Assembly (NCBI GenBank): GCA_016647705.1
Contig: CM028328.1
Location: forward strand, 34,634,501 to 34,698,500
Direction of reading: 5' to 3'
DNA length: 64,000 bases
Origin: Eucommia ulmoides
Lineage: Eukaryota; Streptophyta; Magnoliopsida; Garryales; Eucommiaceae
Shown here: positions 46,838-58,311 of the stretch, piece by piece
Layout: each line of letters opens with the position of its first letter
Numbering within the stretch: position 1 is the stretch's first letter
Program-made: the position numbers and the translations under genes
Notes under the pieces: generated by a model
What the model was told of the DNA's origin: nothing
Seen by the model: the letters and a program-made list of their open reading frames with translations, nothing else
Databases searched by the model: none

Positions 46838-47700
46838 AAAAATAAAATTCCCTATTTAAAACAAGTTTGTTTTGTTTTTCATTAAAAAAAAAAAAAAAAA
46901 AACTCATTTTTTCCACTTAAAATGTTTTTCATCACAAATAAAATTCTTTTTTCAATTTTTTTTTTTCATAAGAAAACCAAACCCTTGTTCTTCTTAAAAT
47001 ATTTTTTCAAAAATAAAAAATGTTTTCTTTATTTAAATTTGTTTTATCAGCTTTCTTCATTAATAAAAACAACAAAAATATTTTCTTAGTCTTTAATTGT
47101 TTTATCAAATAAAGGAAATATCTCTTTCATAAAAAGATTGTCTTCATGGAAAGTCTTTCATTTTAAAATTTTATTCCTTTCTTTTTTCATACATAAGTTT
47201 TTTTTGCCATCATAACTTGAACTAAAATCAAAATCTTCCCATGAGATCAAACTTGTCGATTCTTCCATAACCGATAAGTGGTTGAAAAGGAGATTATTTT
47301 TGTATTTTATTTTACTTATTTTATTTGCTTGTTTATTTTTGAATATGTGTTTAATAGTTTTACTTCATTTGCATGCAATAATAAAAAAGATAAGGAAAAA
47401 AAATTTTGTCAGCCAACCAAATAAAATAAAACTTGGACTTAGTTTAATTTAATAATTAGACACTGGGTATCATTTTCGAACGGGTGTATTAGAGTGCCTA
47501 ACACTTCCCTCGGAACTTAAAGAATACTCTGATTAAAACTTTTTGAGCCAAAATTTTGGGCCATTTCAAAAGTTTCTCCTTGTTTTTGTTTGAAACCCGA
47601 TAACCTAACACACATTTTTGAAACCAATATTAGGTAGCGACTCCAATTTTTTTCATAAAATTCACCTAAGTAAATTTGTTCAAAATCGACGCCTAGAAAA
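46838..47700 (+). repeat. Ogre/Tat-like LTR, right part
   Basis: A/T-homopolymer DNA like that left of the MULE, then the segment GAACGGGTGTATTAGAGTGCC...TTCCCTCGGAAC (about 47478-47520) and TAGGTAGCGACTCCAA (about 47632-47650), which resemble the 3' portion of Ogre/Tat LTRs. The exact LTR end is unclear. No gene. Confidence 0.5.
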
Positions 47701-50700
47701 ACCGCTTGAACTTATTTTCTATAATTATTTTCAAAATTAAAAACTTATCCAAAAGCATTTTAAAAGGGATAAGCTTGTTTTAAAAAAAAAAGAACGGGAC
47801 TGACACTCAGTTGGTGTTTTCATTCGTGAACAAAACCAGGGTATGTTGGTTCCGTGATTGATCTTATAAAGCTATTTTACAAATATCTTGAAGCATATAT
47901 TGAGCAAGAAGAACATCTCTTCAATGATGAATAAATCCGACTAATGGATCAAGCAACATGAAGCCAATGAGCAACTTATAAAACCATGAGTTATGTATGA
48001 GATTAGATGATCTTAATAGGATTATATGTATGAGATTTGTCATATATTACTTTAAGGTGCGCACAAACCATTTTGATAGTTAAATATTAAATTTAACAAA
48101 TTGTTAGAATTTTTGGCTACTTTAATTGATTTATTAAAGTGAAACCCATTAATTAAATTAATCGGATTATTAAAGTGAAACCCATTAATTAAATTAATCG
48201 GATTAATATTCCGTTACGTTCCTCGTCGTTTAAGGAATGACGTAGTATATTTATATGCCAAAAAATGATTAAATTTTGAATGAGATTTTAATTTTCGAAG
48301 GAAGCCACTTGAGATCGGTTGAAAACTATAATATATGAGTTATTCCACATTACTTGGGAAAGGAGAATTTGAGTACCTTTTCAAGATATAAGTTAAGTTG
48401 TAAGTTATCCCACATTGGTTGTGGAGGAAAAATTTAAGTTTGTATCAATTTATAAGTTGGAAATAAAAGCAAGCCACTAACCAATAATCGTTTAAACTCG
48501 AATTGGGTTGGGACCGAGTCGGGTCGGATCTTGACTCGTCAAAACAGTTTAAACTTTAATAAAGTGATAGTTAAGTAGTTAATTAACTGCGAAACAGTTA
48601 ATTTTGAATTTGCACTAATGAATAAACATGAAGGTCCATTGGTGACGGTTTGCGTTAATGTTCACGTGAAGTTCGCCGAAATTTTTTGTTTCAAGTATTT
48701 GTACCAAAAACTTGAAGTTCGTTGTATGCTGGGAGGCAGATGCCTATTTAACCATTAGCACCCGTGTGGAAGCGCAGATCTGCTTTAAAAGCATAGAGTC
48801 AAACTTTAATCTCGATCTACTTCAACATTTTTCATTGTTTGAATATCCTGGTAAGTCTTTATTTAAAATTTAATACACTGTTTCTATTAGGTAAATGTTT
48901 ACGTCCCATCTCTGTTTTGTCTTAGGTTTCTGTTACGTAAACATATACTTCTCTTTCGGTTGTTGTCTCTGTTACGTAAATGTTCACTCACGTTTCTAGT
49001 TATATGTACCCTTTAAAATCTTTCAGAGAATTTTCATATTATGATTTTGTTGCCCATACATGATTAATTAATATTCTCATTAATATTGTTTAAATATTCT
49101 TAGTTTTATTTTATGATTATTTAAATATTTATTTTGGAATTTCATAATTATCTCCCACACAAATATGATTACAATAAAAGATTTAGAACTTGAACAAGTA
49201 TGATTCATATCCATGCATAAACCACAAACTGCTCGAAGTTTCTTGGTTTCTATCGTAATCGGATTCATTCAACCATGCTTCGAATCAGCTAATTGGTTCG
49301 AATAAGTCAAATAACATCCTGGAGAGACATTTCTCCTCTTTGAAAAGTTATAAAAGATAGAATTGGAAGTCAAAGAAATCAAAAATATAAAATCTCTTCG
49401 TCCATTCCTGTTACATCGGCTTATCAACTATTTCTCAGGTCAAATTAAAGAAAAACGTCAATATGCCAACTATCACCATGTAAGATGGATATGGATGACA
49501 TGTTTGTGAAAGAAGACAACGAATGCGAGAGATTGAGAGTCAGAGATAAGAATTAATTCAATTTTAAAACAAATATTAGGGCAAATTAAGAAACAAATTG
49601 AGATGGGAGGATGAACACATACCTCGCCGCGAGTGATTGAATAGCTAGCAATAAAGGCTGCGAGTGATTGAGAGCGATTCAGAGCCACAACAGAGAAGAG
49701 AAGGTCCTGTAGACTGTTGACGAGTAGCGTCGGATGCTTCGGATTGGGGCTTTGTATCGCGGAAGAGAAATGTAATGCTTCGGATTACGGCTTGTATAGC
49801 GAGAGTGAAAGGGAATGCTTCGGATCTATAGGGCCTCCTTTACAATCACAAAGAAACACGCGAAAGAGATGAAACAGAGCGCGCCGTGTTTTGAGATTAG
49901 GTGCTAATTTGTTTTATAACATTTATCTCATTTAAATTAAATAATGTGATAAAACTACTTATTTTGTATCACATTTTCCAAAATATGATATAAATAATAT
50001 CTATAATCACATAATTTATTTTAACCGATATTTTATGCCTTGTATAATTTAACTATCACAGTTTATCCAAAAAAACAAGATTTTTTTTTTTACCAAGAGG
50101 GATAAATCTAATTTATTGTAGTAGTGTAAAGCGTGCACTATGATCTTTCTAGGGCTAATTTTGATGGGTTTTCATGTCGTAGGAGTGTAAGGCGAAAATA
50201 CACCATGTAAGTGGTTCTATTCTATGTATCAAGGTTTCTATGACTTTTTGCTCATTCAGGAGATATTAGATCTTACAATTAAAAATATCACACTTGTTCC
50301 CATTTAATTTCTCAACTTTAGAAAGACCTGACATAATATTTGTCAAAATCATATCTTTACATTTTATGCACATTAAGATATTGACGCACACTTATTATTA
50401 TTTCTCAATAATAAAACCTAATAACGATACATAATCCAATAGCATAGGATAAAAAAGGTCGTTAAACTCATAATCGTCTCGCTTATTTATGGATCTAAAT
50501 ATCATTTTCAGGCACATCATGTGCAAAATGAAAATTTGAAAAACATATTTCAACTTATTACTATCCACATATTTAATCACACAATTTTTTAAATATATAT
50601 AAAATATATACCAAATAAATAACAAAAAAAACTTACATATAATTCATGTATAAAATTAAATGATGAATTTTTTTTTACACAAAATTGAGCATATAATTGA

Positions 50701-50914
50701 TTCATTGTAATTTAATGACATAAAATAAAATTAGCATTCAACAAAAAAATCACTATCGTAGAAGTAAGGGGCACGAAGACTAACCCTAAGGCGTCTAAGT
50801 CGAAATGCTCTCCTTATTATTTTTTTTAAAAATTAATTTGATAAAAACATACACATTTAACAAAATTATCTTGGACGAAATAATGGGAACTAATGATGTA
50901 GCGTACTCGGTGCG
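47701..50914. other. Gene-free region with LTR-like and CACTA-end-like fragments
   Basis: No protein domain recognised. TGTTAGAATTTTTGGC at about 48109 resembles an LTR start. A 36-bp unit (ATTAAAGTGAAACCCATTAA) is duplicated at 48133 and 48169. At 50116-50126 TTGTAGTAGTG looks like the right end of a CACTA element (inverse CACTACTACAA), with AT-rich subterminal DNA to its left, but I could not find the left end. 49400-49880 is GC-richer with a repeated ATGCTTCGGATT motif. From 50150 to 50860 AT-rich DNA shows nothing. Confidence 0.45.
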
Positions 50915-51593
50915 TAGGGATGCCCAAAAAACCCGAACCGACGGGATAATCGAGAGAAACCGAACCGAATGGTTCAGGTTGAAACCGACTAAATAATTTT
51001 GGTCTTGGTTCTGGTTTTAAATTTAGTAACCGAAACAGTTTTGGTTTTGATTTTGATTTTGGGATAATAACTGCATAACCGAACCATGTAACCAAACCAC
51101 GTGACCGAATTATGTAACCGATACACACACACATAAATAAAAAATTTACAATTTAATCCCTATATTTTATTTATTTATTTATTTATAAGTTAACCCTTTT
51201 AGCTTTTACCCACTAACCATAGTATAAATATATGGTTATAGGTAGGGTTCTCAAATCTCACTTCTCATATTTTCTCTTAAGAATCAATCAGTTGATTTGA
51301 CAGGATTAAAAATTAATTGTATGAGATTGATTTGGAGATTATATTTTAGTTATTTTTTTTTTTAAAAAAAAGAAACAATGGTCTGCGGTTTTGGTTTTGA
51401 TTTTATTTTTTTCTTATAAAATTTAAAAATCTTAAACGATTTCGCGGTTTTGATTTTGGATTAAATTAAATGGTCCAATTTTAAAACCGTTTAAAAGAAA
51501 TAGGCAGTTTTGGTTTTATATATATTTCACGGTTTTGGTTTTGGTTTTGGTTTTGTATAAAACCGAGCCAAACCCGGACCGTGGGCATCCCTA
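50915..51593. mobile_element. hAT-like MITE, 679 bp
   Basis: Terminal inverted repeats TAGGGATGCCCA...TGGGCATCCCTA. The 8-bp flanks TCGGTGCG and CTGGTGCG agree at 6 of 8 positions, which fits a hAT TSD with mutations. The interior is rich in GGTTTTGGTTTTG and CCGAACCGAA runs, inverted with respect to each other across the element. The frames on both strands come from this low-complexity sequence and are not genes. Confidence 0.8.
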
Positions 51594-51610
51594 CTGGTGC
51601 GGCATTACCA

Positions 51611-52050
51611 TGTTAGGAGATTAATAATTTCCTATTATGGGCCCATATGATTAATTAAACAGTTACAATATGAGCAAGTTTTATAGGGGCCCAAATAAGT
51701 GATCCGATTAATGAGCTTTGGAAATATTTAATGGATATGGGCTTTGCAATGTGTAGTTACTCATATTAGGCAATTAGGGTTAACGGGTCTGGGTTGACCT
51801 GTTATATAAAGGATATTCTATCAAGGTTATGGTCCCTAAGGCTAATCAGACAACTACTCATATCATCTTTTCTATCTGTGAGAGAAAACCCATTGAGTGG
51901 CATCAAGTGATTAGTCTGCGGAAGACCTCTATCCCGATGATTCATCGCCATGGACTCAGGTGCGCTTGCTTATGTATTATGAAATTATTTATTATTTAGC
52001 ATGATAATTTGAGATTAAGAATCTATTAACATTGATATTTATTTCTAACA
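51611..52050 (+). repeat. 5' LTR of the copia element, 440 bp
   Basis: TGTTAGGAGATTAATAATT...ATTTCTAACA with a TGTTAG/CTAACA terminal inverted repeat. It contains a TATA-like TTATATAAAGG near 51803. The following AGTGCTATTAAAGTC (52050-52065) is a degenerate primer-binding site of the initiator-Met type. Compared with the 3' LTR it keeps an extra roughly 45 bp near 51905. Confidence 0.9.
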
Positions 52051-53063
52051 AGTGCTATTAAAGTCTGCTTCGTGTTAAATTATTAGGAATTACAAAATTT
52101 TTCTGATGAACACTCAAAAAAAACACTCATAATTTTGGAGAACTGAAGTCGAATTGTCTACTAAACATATATTACCAAAACTGGGTGTTACAACAAGAGA
52201 GACCAATGAAGGCTCGCATCTAGCCCAAAGAAATAATAAGTTCAAGGTTGAGTTAGGATAAGCATGGGCAGAAGCTTTTCAAAACCCTTGAGAAATAGGA
52301 AGACATAAATCTTATGATGGTGCGCTAAACATTATTGCACGGTATAAACAAAATAATTTTCCAATTGTGAACCTAAAGCATCTATCTGATTCTAGTTCTT
52401 GACTAGGAAGGTTGTTTAGCTTTATTTAACTACTAGGAGAAGAAATCAAATCTAACCATACTCCTACTGCCATTGGTGCACCAATGTTCTCTAAGGTACA
52501 GATCTATAGTCGCAATAAAAGGCACAACTCTCTAATTAAAAGGTCACAATTCTGAACGCCTTTATTTTATTTATTCTGTTCATATAGAAGAGTTATATGT
52601 GTTAAATAAGTTTCAACTTAAAATTGGTCTCAACTGGAATAATGTTTTTATTGCACAAATTGTCTTATATCTTGGAATAAACTAATTGAAGATTGATTTT
52701 TTTTTGGGGATAAGATGTGTATGTTTGTTATTTATGCAAGCAATGACCGGCCCAAAGAAAAGTTATTATTTAGCCAAATAATAGGCATACATGCGAGGAT
52801 AAATATGTGATGGTTATCAAGTTTCCATGTGAACAATTAATCGGTCTAAAGAAGGCTTATTATTTGACAAAATTTATTGTCAACATTTGATCATTGCATG
52901 TAGAGTACCACTTACAAGTTAGTGTTTCTATCCAAGACTAAACATCAATGTTGTGTTACGTATTTTGTGATGGGGCCCACCAATACAATTGTTTTGTTTA
53001 TGTCATGTATATAAATATGTGTTGATGTTTTGATTAATAATTTGACATAAACCTCACAAGATT
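52051..53063 (+). other. Copia element leader, non-coding as read
   Basis: Lies between the primer-binding site and the gag ATG. It contains T-rich and repeat-like stretches (TTATTATTTAGCC, TTATTATTTGAC) but no recognisable domain. It may include eroded leader plus a small insertion. Confidence 0.4.
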
Positions 53064-54090
53064 ATGAGCTCATTATTCGTCATTGTTTTCTATTTAGTTA
53101 CTGCTTTTGCTACTTCTATTACTGCGAACATTATTTCCATTCCTGTGCTTAACGGCACAAACTTCAAGAGTTCGAAAGAGAATATTTCAATTGTTCTCGA
53201 CTGCATGGATTTTGCCCTTGTGTGAAGGAAAGAACAACCTTCACCTCTCACTGATAAAAATTCCTCTAAGGTTAAAAAGGAATATGAGAGGTGAGAGTGT
53301 TCTAATTGCAAGAGTCTTATGATGATGAAACACATCGTTCTAGAAATATTCAGGGGCGCAACATCCGATGAGGTAAATGTTAAGACGTTCTTTGAGGAAA
53401 TAGAGAAACGTTTTGCAAAGTACGAAAAAAGCTAAGACGAGTATGTTGTTAGCTAATCTTATATCAATGAAGTATAAAGGAAAATGAAATATAAGGGAGT
53501 ACATTATGGAAATATCTAATGTCGCTACAAAGCTAAAAGCACTAAAGTTAGAGCTGTCTGAAGGCTTGCTCATGCATTTAGTACTTATTTCTCTTCTTGT
53601 ACAAGACAATCGTTTTACAATGAGTTATAACACTCAAAACAATAAATTAACTCTCATTGTATGCAAGAAGAAGAAAGAATTAAGCGAGAAAAGACTGAAA
53701 ATGCTTACTTAGCCATTATTTTTAAGGGAAAGAAACAACAAAGTTATAAAGGTTAGAAAGTTGTAATTGGAACACAATAGTCCAAATTGCAAAACAAATA
53801 GGATTTGGAATTTACCTGTTTCTTCTGCAAGAAAGCTCGATATATGAAGAACGAATATTCCAAATACGCCGCATGGCGTGTAAAGAAGGGTACGCTTCTT
53901 ACTCTTGTTTGTTCTGAAATTCATTTAGATTTTGTACCAAGTTACGCTTAGTGGGTAGATTTTGGTGCTACTGATTATGTAAGTGTGTCTATGCATGGTT
54001 ACCTGTGCAGCCGACAACTAATTGATGTTGAAATATTCGTCTATATGGGAAATGGGAAAACAATTGTTGTGGAGGTAATAGAATTTTAGG
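53064..54090 (+). pseudogene. Copia gag and protease region (broken)
   Basis: ATG at 53064. The N-terminal gag signature IPVLNGTNFKSSKENISIVL is at about 53139-53200; stops follow at 53223 and later. Gag continues in fragments (VNVKTFFEEIEKRF near 53370, MEISNVATKLKAL at 53506). An eroded zinc-knuckle region is near 53810-53870. A protease-like WVDFGATDYVS segment (about 53953-53985, where WxDSGA is usual) is followed by a YMGNGKTIVVEV strand at about 54040-54080. Not functional. Confidence 0.8.
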
Positions 54091-54229
54091 TTGTCTTTAA
54101 AGACTGATTATTTTTATGATTTGGAAGAAACATATGTATGTCATTTAGACGAAATTTGATTTCTATTTCTGCTTTGGACACATTTGGTTTTTCTTGCTCA
54201 TTTAGAAATGATAAATTTGTCTTTTTCAA

Positions 54230-55430
54230 AATTCAAGTATTGTTGCAATTGGTTCTTTGATTGAGAATCTATACTTATTGGATATTATTAATTCACATAA
54301 TGAAACCTTGCAAACAATTACTTGTGGTACAAAACGCAAATTAACTAATGAGATTTTCGCCGTACTTTGGTACAAGCATTTATGACATATCTCCAAACAG
54401 AGAATAAAGAGGCTTGTGTCTGACAACATTCTTGTCCCCCTTGATTTTTCCAATTTCAAAGTTGTATTAAATGTGTAAAAGGGAAATAAACAAACATTAA
54501 GAAATTAGGTGTCAATAGGAGTTACGTCGTCTTAGAACTAATACAAACTGATATCTGTAGATCATTCCCTATGGTATCTTAGAATGGACAAAAATATTTT
54601 ATTACGTTCATAGACGACTACTCTCGTTATGCGTATTTGTATTTGGTTCATGAGAAGTCTCAATCCTTAGACGTATTTAAGTCATTCAAAGCTAAAGTTG
54701 AAAATCAACTAAGCAAGAAAATCAAGGTTGTTATGACGAATCAGGAGAACAACGTTTAAGACCCTTACAAAATTCCTAGAGAAATAAGAAATCATACCAC
54801 AATACACAATGCCAGGAAAACCTAGCATGAATGTTGTTACTGAGAGACATAATAAAAAACTTAAGGACATGGTACAAAGTATGATAAATCATTTTTCTTT
54901 GCCAGGATCACTTAGGGGAAAAGCATTTAAGACTATAGCATATATCCTGAATAGGGAACCAAGTAAAGTGATAGCCAAAACCCCTTATGAACAGTGGTTA
55001 GACAAAAATCCTAGCATAAGGCATTTACGCATTTGGGGTTGTCCAGCTGAGGCAAGACCTTTTAGTCTAAATGAAAAGAAACTTGACTCAAGAATAGTTA
55101 GCTACTACTTTGTTGGGTACACTGAACGGTCGAGAGGCTTTAAGTTTTATGATCCCTCAACTAGGACCTTTTCGAGACGGGAAGTGCGCGATTCCTTGAA
55201 GATGTTGAGTTTGAAGGGGGAGATAAGGTTATTAGGAATGTTATCTTTAAAGGGAAATTAATTTCTCTTCCAAACATTGCTATTGACAATGATTAGGCTC
55301 CTGACATTGTTCAAGACACAATTCAAGATAATAGTGAAGAACTTCTTACTCAAAATCAAAATATTGCTCTTGAAGAGCAAACTCAACAATCTCAAAAAGA
55401 AGTGCCACAAAGGCAATCTAAAGAAATCAT
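54230..55430 (+). pseudogene. Copia integrase (broken), plus strand
   Basis: Pre-integrase region with LWYKHL..IS (about 54365-54400). The core has TDICRSFPM (about 54548) and FIDDYSRYAYLYLVHEK (about 54608-54655). The motif expected at the second Asp reads TNQENN (about 54738). ERHNKKLKDMV (54842-54875) carries the expected N/E region. The C-terminal part is open from 54809 to 55261 (WGCPAEARPF; YYFVGY). The linker to reverse transcriptase is cut at about 55430 by the inversion. Confidence 0.88.
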
Positions 55431-55479
55431 ATAAGCCCACAATAGAAAATTATTAATTTCCTAAGAATCTCCAACTTGG
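55431..55479 (-). repeat. Displaced start of the 3' LTR plus polypurine tract
   Basis: On the minus strand: CAAGTTGGAGAT (polypurine-tract-like) immediately followed by TTAGGAAATTAATAATTTTC, which matches the first bases of the 5' LTR, ending near ATATGATT at the breakpoint. The rest of the 3' LTR is at 57553-57912 on the other strand. Confidence 0.8.
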
Positions 55480-55912
55480 GATACATATGAAATTCCGGAA
55501 CAATTATATTCCATAGTTTTAAGTGTGCACAAAAGTGCTATCTTCTGTAAGACATTGTTTAGTTACAATCTGGTCCATCTCCTATACCAACATTAGATCA
55601 AAGTGACATTCATTACATTCATATTCGTAATTAGATCCATCAATAGTCACCATACCAAGTATATTCAATGACATAGATCAAGTATGGATGTACAACAGAA
55701 AATTACATCTAATGTGATCTCAAACATGCATATTTCCAACTGGTCCTTCTTTATTCTGTAGAGATCAATCTTTAATCTTTTTATCCTTATGCTTAAACCA
55801 CAATCAGAAAGAGTACATTCAGAGTAAACAAAATTTAAACTATCTACTTCATTCTGTCAAAAATCAAATATATGTATCCAACAAAAGAACATTAAACAAA
55901 CATAAACTCCCG
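55480..55912 (-). other. Copia 3' untranslated segment, inverted
   Basis: On the minus strand this lies between the RNase H stop (55913) and the polypurine tract. AT-rich, no frame of interest. Its position fits the 3' UTR of the inverted block. Confidence 0.55.
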
Positions 55913-57550
55913 CTAAACCATCATATCACCAAATAAAACCACACCCATATGAGTAGTGTGGTCATGAAACACCTTAGGTAGTAAACCTTTAGTGAGTGGA
56001 TCCGCAATTATGGAGTTCATTCTCATATGTACTACAAATACTATTTTACTCTGAGTTCTCTCTTTAACAACTAGAAACTTGATGTCTATATGCTTTGATT
56101 TTGTGGAGCTCTTTTTGTTATTAGAATATAACACTGTAGATTTATCGTCACAATATATCTTTAGTGGTCTTTCAATACTATCCACTACTCGCAACCTAGC
56201 GACAAAGTTTTGCAACCATATTCAATGATCTATTACCTCGTAACAAGCTATAAATTCAGCTACAATGGTAGAAAGAGCTATGAGTAACTGCTTAGCACTC
56301 CGCTAGGTGACAGCACTTGCAACCAACAAGTAGATATAGCCTGAAGTCGATCTCTTAGTGTCTTGGCAACCCACAAGATCGGAATTAGAATACCCAATGA
56401 TCTCCCAACGATGCGTCTTCCGATAAGTGACCATGTAGTCTTTTGTTCTATGTAAATACCTCATAACCTATTTGGTTGCTTTCTATCCCAGGATTACTTA
56501 AGTACATGCCTAACATTCTAACTATGAATGGTAAATTTGGATGCGTACATACTTGAGTGTACATAAGACTCTTCACTGCCGATGTATAAGGAATCTTTTG
56601 CATCTCTTTCTTTTTCATCTCATTCTTGGGACATTGAGTGAGACTAAACTTGTCACCCTTAGCGACAAGAGTATCTCCAAGTGCACAATCTTTCATGCCA
56701 AATCTAACAAGTACATTTTGATATAAATCTTTTGTGATAACCCTAGGATACCCTGAGAGCATTCTTGATGTATTTCTATTCCTAATATAAAAAAGGCATC
56801 CTCAAGATCTTTCATTTCAAAATTCTTAGTTATAAATCTCTTAATTTTGTGCAATAAGTTTGTAACATTGCTAGCCAATAGTATGTCATCGACGTATAAC
56901 ACTAGAAAAATGAATTTACTTCCACTAAACTTGTGGTATATACAATTATCAACTGCTTTTACCTAAAAACCATATGAGATAATGACTTGATGAAATTTGT
57001 GATACCATTGATGAGAAACTTGTTTGTGACTATAGATAGATTTCTTTAACTTGCAAGCCATAAACTTTGGATCTTCTGGCGCAGAGTTTTCTGGTTGTAC
57101 CATATATGTAGTTTCATCAATGTCTCCATTGAAAAATGCAGTCTTTGCACCCATCTGATGTAACTCTAAATCAAAATGAGCTATAAGTTCTATTATAATC
57201 CTAAAAGAGTCTTTTGATGAAACTGGAGAGAAAGTCTCTTTATAATCAATGCCTTGCTTTTGAGTAAAACCCTTAGTGACTAGACGAGCCTTATATTTCT
57301 CAACATTACCTTTCGAATCCCGCTTAGTTTTAAATATCCATTTGCAACCAATGGGTCTCGCATTTTCAGGTAACTTGACAAGATCTCAAACGTCATTGTT
57401 TTTCATAGATTTTATCTTATTATTCATGACATCAATCAACTTTTGAGAGTTAGGACTTTATTTGACTTGATGAAAGTTGATTGGATCTTTCATTGACACT
57501 ATATCAAACTCATGTTTTAGAGAAAGACGCTATAATCACTTGAAATCATA
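55913..57550 (-). pseudogene. Copia reverse transcriptase and RNase H (broken), minus strand
   Basis: Reading leftward: linker DYSVFL (about 57535), RT start with IGCKWIFKTKRDSKG (about 57350-57305) and KARLVTKGFTQKQGIDY; AKTAFFNGDIDETTYMVQPE (57150-57090); LYVDDILLAS (56900-56870), the polymerase active site; IPYTSAVKSLMY (about 56600); then RNase H with DKSTVLYSNN and SKHIDIKFLVVKE (56150-56060) and ADPLTKGL (about 56010-55985). Stops and frameshifts separate these pieces. The whole is opposite in orientation to gag, protease and integrase of the same element. Confidence 0.9.
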
Positions 57551-57552
57551 CT

Positions 57553-57912
57553 TTAAACAATTATAATATGGACTATCAATTTTATAGGGGCCCAAATAAG
57601 TGACCTAATTAATAGGCTCAGGAAACATTTAATGGGTAAGGGCATTGCAATGTGTTGTTACCCATATTAGGCAATTAGGGTTAATGGGGCTTGAGTTGAC
57701 CTAATATATAAAAGATATTCTATTAGGGTTATGATCCCCAAGACTAATCAGACGGCTAATCATCTCTTTTTTTCCATCTATGAGAGAGAACCCATTGAGT
57801 GGCATTAACATGGATTCAGGTACACTCGCTTATGTATTATGAAATTCTTGATTATATAACATGGTGATTTGGGATTAACAAAATCTATTAAGATCGGTAA
57901 TTATTTCTAACA
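57553..57912 (+). repeat. 3' LTR of the copia element, main part
   Basis: Matches 5' LTR positions from about 51660 to 52050: TTTTATAGGGGCCCAAATAA, GGCAATTAGGGTTAA, TATATAAAAGATATTCTAT, ACCCATTGAGTGGCAT, TTATTTCTAACA. It lacks about 45 bp present in the 5' LTR and diverges by many substitutions, so the insertion is old. Confidence 0.88.
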
Positions 57913-58004
57913 TACCATTCTAAAGTCACGGGGTCAAAAGCTAGAACCATATTTTAATTTTCTGGATATTTTTTGAACTAGTTCATTGCCAATAAACATG
58001 TAAA

Positions 58005-58075
58005 GATCCACTGGTGCAGTGGTTGAATCTGCAGCCTCTTACCAACGTGGGAGGGAGTCGAAACTAATCAGTTTA
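58005..58075 (+). repeat. SINE-like tRNA-related head (candidate)
   Basis: TGGTGCAGTGG at 58012-58022 fits a pol III A box, and GAGTCGAAAC at about 58055-58064 fits a B box at tRNA-like spacing (about 33 bases). This is the pattern of a plant SINE 5' end. No poly-A or T-rich tail with TSD is clear, so the rest of the element is undefined. Confidence 0.35.
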
Positions 58076-58311
58076 ATATTAGTTAAAAAGTTTGGGTTAA
58101 ATAATATATCAAGTGAACATGTGCACATGCAACTTTACTTGAATTGGTTGGCATTGCGACTGTCTAAAACGGCCTGATCGGTTTAATTGTCACATCACCT
58201 TGGCCAAGAATTTTTTTTTTTATCATGTCATCATAAATTACATTAGATATATTTTTCTTTATTAAATATTTACATATGGTTCACAGGTGATAACCATGCT
58301 CAATGAATATA

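Larger units (their letters stand above)
51611..57912 (+). mobile_element. Ty1/copia element with an inverted RT-RNase H segment
   Basis: 5' LTR 51611-52050; 3' LTR in two pieces (55431-55466 on the minus strand and about 57553-57912 on the plus strand). TSD TACCA on both sides (51606-51610 and 57913-57917). gag, protease and integrase are on the plus strand (53064-55430); reverse transcriptase and RNase H are on the minus strand (57550-55913). Both junctions fit a simple inversion of about 55431-57552. All genes carry stops or frameshifts, so the element is dead. Confidence 0.92.

Noticed and set aside
50826..51134. 102-codon minus frame with KPEPRPK-like repeats
   Set aside because: It is a translation of the GGTTTTG/CCGAAC repeats of the hAT-like MITE.
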